A stretch of DNA of 19,860 nucleotides from Willaertia magna. Its lineage: Eukaryota > Heterolobosea > Eutetramitea > Acrasida > Naegleriidae. The notes beneath the pieces are model-generated. The model did not search any database. It saw only the letters and a list, made by a program, of their open reading frames with translations, and was not told where the DNA came from. Below are positions 1 through 7,100 of this stretch, in pieces. Each line of letters starts with the position of its first letter. The first letter of the stretch is position 1. A program made the translations under genes and the position numbers. The DNA lies in assembly GCA_902984215.1 (NCBI GenBank), contig CADWAF010001070.1, forward strand, positions 1-19,860. The letters run 5' to 3'.

Positions 1-2
1 AC

Positions 3-350
3 AAAATTAAAATTATTAATGGAGGTGCCAATAATTGTTTAATGATTGGTTTTGCCTTAAAAAATTCTTTCCTCATTAATGGACAAAATTACAGTGCACA
101 TGGTTGGTACTTTTATTATTACAATGGAAGTAAATACTCTCAACTTGGTGAAAATAATGCCACTTATGGTAGATTTACACCAAAGAACGGCACTGTTATT
201 GAGGCAACTTATGATCCTAATGCTGGAACAATTTCTTTCAAAGTAGATGATGTTGACCTTGGAATTGCTTATAACAACATTAATGCACCAGTTGACTTTT
301 GTCCTGCTTTTGATATTTATGAAGAAAATATTGAATTTGAATTTATTTAA
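3..350 (+). CDS. SPRY-domain protein, C-terminal part (5' end outside window)
   Basis: The reading frame is open to the left edge, so the gene starts outside the window; the first in-window ATG at 42 lies inside the domain and is not the start. The translated 115 residues read as the second half of a SPRY (B30.2-like) fold. There is a beta-strand with MIGFAL, then GWYFYYYNGSKYS, then YGRFT..NGTVIEATYD..AGTISFKVDD, the usual SPRY run from a hydrophobic strand through a short loop to 'isFkvDg', and a closing PVDFCPAFDIYEE strand. SPRY domains bind proteins or peptides; what precedes this one cannot be seen. No membrane segment or catalytic residue is visible. The stop (348-350) lies inside the last codons of the opposite-strand RCC1-like gene, so the two coding regions overlap tail to tail by 8 bp. 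The domain call is fairly sure; function is unknown. Confidence 0.7.
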   Translation, partial: KIKIINGGANNCLMIGFALKNSFLINGQNYSAHGWYFYYYNGSKYSQLGENNATYGRFTPKNGTVIEATYDPNAGTISFKVDDVDLGIAYNNINAPVDFCPAFDIYEENIEFEFI

Positions 351-1642
351 AAAGAAAATTTATATCAGATAACAAACCAAAATAAAAAGCCTTTTCTAAA
401 TTATCCACAAAGAATTGCATATTTTTAGAACCTATTTTACAAAGGACAACTCCCCTTACAAAATGCGATAACTGTTGAATTCCTAATTCAATTATCTCAC
501 CTCTGTTCTGTCCAAAACTTTTTAAATACTTATCCAATCCACAATCAATTTCAACTGTACCACTATTAATTACAGTTTTATTTGGAATTCTAATTGCACA
601 ATCATTCTGACAAAATATCATTGTATTTTTATCAGTTAAAAAAACAGAACTATAACCACCTGCAAGTACACTTTTAAAAGAACTAATAATAGTACCGTTA
701 TTATTATTAAATGTAATCTTTGTCAATGGTATACTTTCATTGCAATCTCTAAGCATTCCAAACTGTCCACTATTTGTTTACAAATTGTAAATAGTAATTA
801 TAATTATTTACTTACCCAGAATTTAAGCCGCAACCATAAACTTCTCCATCAACTACAATATATATGAAAATGTATATATTAAAGCTTGTTTATAATTATT
901 GCAATAATCAATAAACTTACATGTTAAATAAATTGAATGAAAATTTCCACAAGAATGTTGTTTCACTTTTCCTTTTAACTTTTCAATTAATGTAAACGTA
1001 TCAACACTCATAGTCCTCTGTTCAGTTATGCCAATATTTTTGTAATAATTATAACCAGCTCCATAACAATCTCCATTTTCACATCTTAAAACACAAAAAG
1101 AATAACCACATTTAACGTCAAAAATTTTACTTGTGACATGTTCTAAATTTGGATGTAAAATAAAGTTTATAAAATTAGCTTTTAATTCTGAAATTCCAAA
1201 AACATTATTTCTATTTTCTCCTTTTATAAATATCTTTCCATTTTCTAAAAGATTTTACAAGTTTTATTTACAAAAATTGTAAAAACCAAAAAAACTAACC
1301 TGTCAATAAAAAATAAAATAATTTTTTACAACTTGAAATAATTCTAATTAATTTATCGTTAATATCAATCAATGGTAATTCAAACGCTTTGTTTTTAATA
1401 ACCACTTTATCTTTATATAAATACACTTCATGTAAAAATTCAAAATCTATTAAATCTTGTTTAACGTACAATTCACTACCATTTTCATTCTTTACAATAT
1501 AACCTTTACCGTCATTTGTGACATAAAATAAAGTTCTGGAAATACCAGAAATAATTTTACAATCTTTAATATTTGTAAAATTTTGTTCTTCCACTTTAGT
1601 TTTATTATATTCAAATATTAATACATTATTACTTATTTTCAT
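343..1642 (-). CDS. RCC1-like repeat protein, four exons, 376 aa
   Basis: Joined exons on the minus strand are 1642-1300, 1244-921, 852-816 and 769-343, separated by introns of 55, 68 and 46 nt. The sum is 1131 nt, 376 residues plus TAA. The frame is continuous across all three junctions, and repeat motifs run through them, which is the main support for the model. About six degenerate RCC1-type units are visible: residues 29-50 (ISG..RTLFYVTNDGKGYI), 99-132 (IISSCKKLFYFLLTENGKIFIKGEN split by intron 1), 156-187 (CGYSFCVLR..GDCYGAGYN), 208-240 (SCGNFHSIYLT, then DGEVYGCGLNSGGQFG, split by introns 2 and 3), 264-291 (AGGYSSVFLTDKNTMIF) and about 320-355. Seven such units normally form a beta-propeller used for protein binding or guanine-nucleotide exchange; nothing here points to a specific partner. 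Repeats 1 and 6 are weak. The ATG at 1642 follows an A-run and sits only 31 nt from the opposite F-box ATG. No targeting signal is seen. Confidence 0.75.
770..815 (-). other. Intron 3 of the RCC1-like gene (46 nt)
   Basis: The donor is GTAAGT and the acceptor is AAATAG. Splicing joins GLNSG to GQFG with a split glycine codon, the hallmark end of an RCC1 repeat. It defines a 37-nt microexon (816-852) on its 5' side. Confidence 0.8.
777..791. repeat. Palindrome TTTACAA-a-TTGTAAA inside intron 3
   Basis: Perfect 7-bp arms flank one central base. The same arms with a 3-base centre occur in intron 1 of the same gene (1267-1283). It may be a chance product of AT-rich sequence or a conserved intronic hairpin. 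Confidence 0.6.
853..920 (-). other. Intron 2 of the RCC1-like gene (68 nt)
   Basis: The donor is GTAAGT and the acceptor is ATTGTAG. Splicing joins HSIYLT to FDGEVYGCG through a split TTT codon, which reconstructs a typical RCC1 unit (H-x-IYLT-x-DGEVYGCG). Confidence 0.8.
1245..1299 (-). other. Intron 1 of the RCC1-like gene (55 nt)
   Basis: The donor is GTTAGT and the acceptor is TTTTAG. It splits a glutamate codon after its first base. Removing it restores LLTENGKIF, an RCC1 repeat strand. Without splicing, TAG follows within one codon. It contains a TTTACAA/TTGTAAA inverted repeat. Confidence 0.75.
1267..1283. repeat. Palindrome TTTACAA-aaa-TTGTAAA inside intron 1
   Basis: Perfect 7-bp arms flank three bases. 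A further direct copy of TTTACAA lies at 1254-1260 in the same intron. It matches the palindrome of intron 3. Confidence 0.6.
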
Positions 1643-1672
1643 TTTTTTTTTAAAAATTTTAAATTAAAAAAA
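1643..1672. promoter_or_regulatory. 30-bp divergent intergenic region
   Basis: This is all the sequence between the ATG of the RCC1-like gene (-) and the ATG of the F-box gene (+). It contains only A and T, arranged as a T-run next to the minus ATG and an A-run next to the plus ATG, so each start codon sees an A-rich leader. It is too short for two separate core promoters. Either transcription starts inside the opposite gene or one of the two genes is no longer expressed. Confidence 0.5.
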
Positions 1673-2526
1673 ATGAATTTTATTGATCTGTTGCCAATTG
1701 AAACTTCAATTGACATATTTTCATTTCTTTCTTTACAAGAAGTAGTTTCCATATTTTTATTATCAAAACAATATTATAAACAATTTCATAATAATTCATT
1801 ACTTTTTTATTCTTTATTTAAAGTTTTGTGTAAATTACATGACATTAATCCTTCAGAAATTTTAAAAATTAATGAAAATAATAACAGCAGTGAAATAAAT
1901 TATAAACAAAATTTACAATTTTTAATTACAAATTATTTAAACAATCGTTTTGACACCACTTCCATTCTATACTATCCAAATGATAATTATCAAAATATTT
2001 ATCACATTACAAACAATAATAAAACACTTTCTGTAAAAACAAAGCCACTACATGGAGAGTTTATAACTATTCGCGGTACAAAAGAATTTAAAAAAGGAAA
2101 TTATTATAAAACTGTTTTTAAAGTAGATGAATATAAACCTGAGGTCACATTATGGTAGGTGTTGAAAGTAAATATTTCTTTAATTGGGATAATCAATATG
2201 GAGGGGATGTACTTGGATGGAAAAGTGAAAGTTTAGGAGCGGCCTATATTGTTGGTTTTATTTTATTGACTCTAACACTACTGCAAATCCTTTTCGCTCC
2301 TCAGTTGATTTGACAGAAATACTTCGCAACGATGAAAAAGAAAAGAAAAGAACTTCACAAATATCCAAAAACTATTCTGCAAGAATTAGGTTTACGTTAG
2401 TTGATGGTGGACTGGGGACGAAACTTGTTGGTGACCTATGTACCAGCTGTAAGTGTGAATTTGGGACAAACAGTTTCAATTTACGGTACCGAAAAGGCTG
2501 CCGGTATTTCCTTTTCAAATCAATAA
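1673..2526 (+). pseudogene. F-box/SPRY protein, frame-broken in the SPRY half
   Basis: The open frame 1673-2158 (161 aa) begins with an F-box-like segment, residues about 4-40 (LLPIETSIDIFSFLSLQEVV, then LSKQYYKQF). F-boxes dock substrate adaptors onto SCF ubiquitin ligases. The start of a SPRY domain follows near residues 114-161 (GEFITIRG..FKKGNYYKTVFKVDEY..EVTL). The SPRY sequence then continues one frame over, from the ATG at 2152: MVGVESKYFFNWDNQ, then GDVLGWKSESLG. In that second frame a TGA (2311-2313) and a TAG (2398-2400) interrupt it before the expected last strands, ELHKYPKTI and TYVPAVSVNLGQTVSIYG, ending at TAA 2524-2526. One lost base near 2150 explains the first switch. The stretch about 2245-2330 does not read as SPRY in any frame. 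No GT..AG intron that I tried repairs all breaks. It may still make a truncated F-box protein of 161 aa. Sequencing errors are the main alternative. Confidence 0.6.
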
Positions 2527-2604
2527 GATTACAACAATAATAAATTATTTTACAATAAGTCATAAATTATTTACAAATTCATCCAAATTTATTTAAATTT
2601 ACAA

Positions 2605-3609
2605 TTAATGTTTTCTTTGATTATTTCCCATAATATAAAGAATTCTTATAAAGATATTAATTGCATCAAAATATAAACCAAATGATGAATTAATATAATC
2701 AGGTTCTCTAATAGCATAATTACCTAACTGTCTTTGTTGTTGTACATAATGTCTATAATTCTCACCCTTCTTCATAATTAATTGAGTATCATATAAAACA
2801 AAAGCACAGAACAATAATAAACCACCATATAACCAAATCTTTTCGGACCATTCTAATGCTCTTCTAGCAGTTGAAGGTAAAACAAGTGGAGCTAAAGAAC
2901 TTAAGAAAACAACAACTAAACCAGCTAATAAAGGACCACCCATATTTAAAAAGGTTTCATTCTTAGCGTTCATTGCAGCGAATGATAATGCACCAAGGAT
3001 ACCACCAGTGAATAAAGCAGCTCTTAACATCATTTGAGGTTTAAACATTAAACCTAATGTACATAAAGAAACACCCATAACACCATTGAATGCAAGTAAT
3101 CCGAGATGTTTTAATACTGGATCTTGAGTTGCTCTTGTTAGATACATTGTTCCGTAAGTACCACCAAGCATAAGACCCAAGTATAACCATGAGTTCATAG
3201 AAGCAATTCTATATGGTAAACCTGTTTTGAATGCAACAGCTGCGGATAGAGCAGTCAAGACTACATTTAATCCAACATATCCGAAGGTACCTTTTAGATA
3301 TTTTGAAACAACAGGATCAATGCTATGAGGAACATGTGTATTAGAAGAAAGATATTGTTCTTGAACTATATTTGTGGCGTTTTCGTCACCATATCTGCCG
3401 TAAACAGTTGCTGGTTTATTTAATGTTTTCATGATTGCATATCCTCCTACTAACATAACACCACCAGCAATTAAACTTCTTACTGCTGGATTGTTTAATC
3501 CTGTTGAAGATTGAGCGGAAGTGAAAGTTCTTACATTTTGGTTAAGAACTTTAAAATTTTGAGAATTTTTACAAGTTTTAAAAGATGCACGACCAAAGTT
3601 TCTAAACAT
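2605..3609 (-). CDS. Mitochondrial Bax-inhibitor-1 family protein, GHITM/MICS1 type
   Basis: This intronless gene encodes 334 residues, close to the roughly 345 of animal GHITM. The N-terminus is rich in K, R, S and N with no acid residues (R4, R7, K11, K14, K20, R27), and VRTFTSAQSS at 26-35 looks like a mitochondrial presequence cleavage region. The rest is a multi-spanning membrane protein: hydrophobic segments at about 43-63, 108-127, 141-157, 167-188, 195-214, 226-245, 257-279 and 311-328. BI-1 (PF01027) family signatures near the end are VLYDTQLIM (271-279) and DAINIFIRIL (315-324). Family members of this subtype sit in the mitochondrial inner membrane and affect cristae structure, cytochrome c retention and cation/proton exchange; this is known of the family, not shown here. 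The basic tail NNQRKH matches the family's charged C-terminus. The ATG is preceded by an A-run. It is divergent from the 60-codon ORF and convergent with the F-box/SPRY pseudogene, 78 bp away. Confidence 0.88.
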   Translation of the reverse strand: MFRNFGRASFKTCKNSQNFKVLNQNVRTFTSAQSSTGLNNPAVRSLIAGGVMLVGGYAIMKTLNKPATVYGRYGDENATNIVQEQYLSSNTHVPHSIDPVVSKYLKGTFGYVGLNVVLTALSAAVAFKTGLPYRIASMNSWLYLGLMLGGTYGTMYLTRATQDPVLKHLGLLAFNGVMGVSLCTLGLMFKPQMMLRAALFTGGILGALSFAAMNAKNETFLNMGGPLLAGLVVVFLSSLAPLVLPSTARRALEWSEKIWLYGGLLLFCAFVLYDTQLIMKKGENYRHYVQQQRQLGNYAIREPDYINSSFGLYFDAINIFIRILYIMGNNQRKH

Positions 3610-3947
3610 TTTTTTTATAATTTATTGATTAAGTTGAGTCTATGGAAGTGCGAGGCAAGTCTTAAATATTTCTTCGGAATTGCGTTGTTATTCAATCAGA
3701 TGGAAGATAATTTAAAGTTATTTTAAGGCACAACAGTGATTTAATTAAATTTAAGGCAGTTCAAAAACTCTTGTTATTTCAGATGTTCTGGTTGACTATT
3801 ATATTTTTTGATTTAAAAATAATAGATAAAAATAACAACATTCCTTAACTTTGTTAAATTTATTTTAACAAATTAAAAATCTTGAATTGCAATTTTATAC
3901 AAAATTTTTTCATTGGTTTGAACTGCCAATTTTAACTCAAAAAACAA
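3610..3947. promoter_or_regulatory. Divergent intergenic region between GHITM-like gene and small ORF
   Basis: This 338-bp stretch has no credible gene; the 71-codon plus-strand ORF crossing its left part is mostly the reverse strand of the GHITM-like gene. It should hold promoters for both neighbours. It contains the inverted repeat GGCAGTTCAAA (3755-3765) / TTTGAACTGCC (3917-3927) and a weaker inverted repeat CTATTAT (3796-3802) / ATAATAG (3819-3825). No TATA box can be singled out in such AT-rich sequence. A small unseen first exon of the 60-codon ORF could also lie here. Confidence 0.5.
3755..3927. repeat. Inverted repeat GGCAGTTCAAA...TTTGAACTGCC
   Basis: Perfect 11-bp arms lie at 3755-3765 and 3917-3927, 151 bp apart, inside the divergent region. 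Read in the direction of each neighbour, both genes have the same motif TTTGAACTGCC upstream of the start: 20 nt before the small ORF and about 146 nt before the GHITM-like gene. A transcription-factor site used in both directions is a reasonable guess. Confidence 0.5.
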
Positions 3948-4130
3948 ATGAAAAAACAACCGCAACAAGGAGAGTCCTCTCAATCTAAATTGGGGGATTT
4001 TTTAGTGCAAACGTACTTAAAATTGGGGGAGCAATGCAAGGATGAAGAAAATAACCCAGACAACAGTGCGTCAAACACAGTTTACAATAAAGTGACACAA
4101 CAAGATGAAAAAGAAAAAAGTAAACAATAA
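3948..4130 (+). CDS. Small hydrophilic protein of unknown function, 60 aa
   Basis: I do not recognise it. The 60 residues are hydrophilic: a Q/S-rich start (KKQPQQGESSQS), a short amphipathic stretch KLGDFLVQTYLKLGEQ (residues 14-29) that could form a helix, then a D/E/N/K-rich tail ending DEKEKSKQ. There is no membrane segment or signal peptide. Points in favour of a real gene: the ATG has the A-rich leader (AAAAAACAA before ATG) seen at every confident gene here; base composition is higher than the flanking spacer; the stop falls one base before the opposing stop of the dynein gene, like the tight 3' packing at the left end; and a shared motif lies just upstream. Against: it is short, has no known relative, and may be only the last exon of a longer gene whose upstream exon lies in 3610-3947 or is missing. 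Confidence 0.5.
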   Translation: MKKQPQQGESSQSKLGDFLVQTYLKLGEQCKDEENNPDNSASNTVYNKVTQQDEKEKSKQ

Positions 4131-4131
4131 T

Positions 4132-7100
4132 TTATTGATAGTTTTCTATAAATAAGGCCGATCCTGTTAATATATATTTATCAATATCTGTAGAGGATTG
4201 AATAGGCATGTACATATCAACCACCGTAAAATCTCTTGTGGGAGAATAATAAACTGGAAGACTTAGTCCAAGATTAGGTATTTCATTTCCTTGTTTTAAT
4301 TTTTCTAATTGTTGTTCTGTTACCCAGAATACCTCACATTGTGGTATTTCAACTAGGGCAGGGGTTGAATCAGAGGAAATATCTATCAGAGTGTGACCAT
4401 CAAACTCACAGCCTTGCATCAAGAAACCTTTTACGATTACTTTCACACTAACACTTGAAATAGGCTTGCCCCAATTTGTTGTCAAAATACTTAAATCATC
4501 CAATTGAACACCTGTCTTTCTTGCTGTTAATTGTTTAAGGGCATTGAAGAAAATGTGAGGATGGAAGAGGTTAGTAAACTCCAACGGTCTTGAGAATAGT
4601 TTGTCACCTTGAACTAAACTGTACAAATCTTTTAGTTTTAAAGTTTTGTTTACTACCTCTGATAACCAAAGTTGAATATTGTTAGCAGGTCCATTTTCCC
4701 ATTTTTCTTGCCATCTTTCAGGAATAATACCATTCATTAATGAAATAGAGTTGTCTTGAATTGTAGAGTCTATTAGTGCAATTCCCTTTATCACCTCATT
4801 AATTTTTTGAATGTCATTATCTATAAATTTAATCATATGTAAGGAATTTTCAAGTTCTTGGGCAAAGAATGATTCTACTGGATCTGTAAGAGAAGATTTT
4901 TCCTTCCATGGCTGATTAAGGGTAGGTTGATTTTGCACCAAAGAGTTCCACATTTGAACTAAAGGAATTAGCTTTGATGACCATTCTTCTTTGTTAAAAT
5001 GTCCTGTAGTTTCTATAGAGGATAAAATCATCTTTAATTTTTCTATGATTTTGTTACTTCTAGAAATTTGGACCAACTTGTCTGAGTTTGGAGGTAATCC
5101 AAAGAGTTCTGGTTGATCAACTTCTGGAAGTTTTTCAATAAACTTTAAATATTCTTCATAACTATTATTTATATCAGGAAGATAAATACCCTTTGTGAAT
5201 AGGGGCAGCTTATTATTTAATATATTAATATCGAAGAATTTTTTGAGGTAACTTTGCAAAACTTTAAGGTCATACTTGTTATCAACACGACCTCCATAGA
5301 TTGCGTTTTCCAATAGCCCAAATATCGTTTTCCATTCAGGACCAGAATTAGAGATAGCAGAGCTAATTATATCTGAAGAAGATCTGAAATCAGTGAACGA
5401 GAATTCATAAAATTTCGTCCAACCTTGGGGAATATAACTTCTTCTTTCTTGTACTATAGCATGGAACCAAGCAAGTATTAATAAAAGTTTCATTTTGGTT
5501 TTGTTGAATTGATTAAATTCATTTGAATCAATATTGTCAAATGTTCTTAAAATATTTTGTTTAACTCCAGGCGGAGCTTCGAATGTAACCTTAAGGCTCT
5601 GTTGTAAAAGAATTAATGGGAATCCTTCTTGACTTTCTGTGGTTAACCAAAGCCTAAAGTTATCATTAACATCAGCTAGTGTAGCAATTTCTTTTTCTAA
5701 CATTGGGAGCCAACCAATTACAAGGTGAAGATTTTTGAGGAACAACCATTTTCCTTCTCTTGTACATTTTCTTATCAACATTAATGCTTCCTCAGTTTGT
5801 CCTTGACCCATAGCTAATTCTATAAAGTTAGAGTATCCAACAGTTTGTAAAGCCATTTCTCTCAATTCTTGGGATGGATCTGTACCAGGCGTTGTTATTA
5901 AAAGAATTGGTTCAGTACAAATACTTTCTTGTTTGTAAATATTTGAAAGTTTAAGAGAGGATGATGTTGATTTAATATCCAAAGTTTTGCAAACCAAATC
6001 ATTCATTATATTGAAAAGTTGGTCTGGCCTTAGAATCTTTGCAACTATAATCTTTTCAAAGTTAGTTATGGAGGAATCATCAACAGGGAATGTTTTCAAA
6101 ACATCATCTTTTGTTGCAATCCACCTTTTCCATATTTCAGAATTATTAAATTGCAGTTTGGTTGTTGTTTCAGGTAGAGAAGTTATGAGTAATTGGAAGG
6201 TTTTTGCTCTATCATTTGGCACCCAGGTAGGTATTGAGATATTTGTCTTTTGTTCTTTAATAATATTTCCAGTAAAGAAATCCCACTGTTGGGTTGTGAA
6301 CATTGAAGAGAAAATACCGTATATCATATGCATTCCAAATAGAAGTCTGTCTTCCTTAAATAAAGACCTGCTTATATAATAGTAAGTGATTCTTTGCAAT
6401 TCTTGTTTAAGCAGAGAAATTCTTAGATTTATATCTGTTGTTTTGTCTAATTTTGTGGTTAACGCTTGATCGAATAGTTTAAGGAATGAAGAAAGGCTGA
6501 ATTGATACATATGGTTGACTTTTCTTAAATCATTTATAAGGAAGAATAGATTGCTTCCCATCTCAGCAAAGGGTTTATATTGATTTCTTTTTGTTTCCAG
6601 TTCCATCATTACTTTACTTGATTCTGATAAGCTGGCAACAATAGCTTGACTCTTCTTTTTGATTTCAGCTAATTTAGTAATAAGGGCATCATTTTCTAGT
6701 AAATTACCTTTTGATAATGCAAGTTCATTAAGTAATTGTTTTTCTAGTTCTGAAAGTTGAATCTTACTATCTTCTTCTTTTTTAAGTAAGGTACTCTTCT
6801 TTTCTTCAATTTCTGGATTTTCATGTTGTAAAGTTTGACTTAGCAATTGCCCTTCCAAACCTGACTTAGTTACAGTGAAGTTTACAACTGTTACAAGTGG
6901 AATAGAATCAGGGGAAAGAACAATATTTGGATTTCTCGTTATCATAAATAATTTAAAGTCGTCACTGTAGTCTATAATTTTATCTCCAACCAATACTGAT
7001 TTTCTAGATCCATGAACAATTATTTCATTTCGAAGAAGAGGATATAATATTGGTTCTACTCTATCTACTTCCTCAATCATTAATGTTTTACCAAATCTAA

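Noticed and set aside
2144..2158. A 15-nt GT..AG 'intron' at the frame break of the F-box/SPRY gene
   Set aside because: It would be far shorter than the other introns (44-68 nt), and removing it leaves the reading in a frame that does not match SPRY and soon stops.
2310..2540. A 76-codon ORF on the plus strand opening with TTG
   Set aside because: It overlaps the decaying SPRY region in the wrong frame, has a non-ATG start and no family pattern; the neighbouring frame carries the SPRY-like strands.
2372..2563. A 63-codon ORF on the minus strand
   Set aside because: It is the reverse strand of the F-box/SPRY remnant, with no domain and low complexity.
3511..3726. A 71-codon plus-strand ORF
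   Set aside because: It starts inside the GHITM-like gene on the opposite strand and runs into the promoter region; the composition is that of antisense and spacer DNA.
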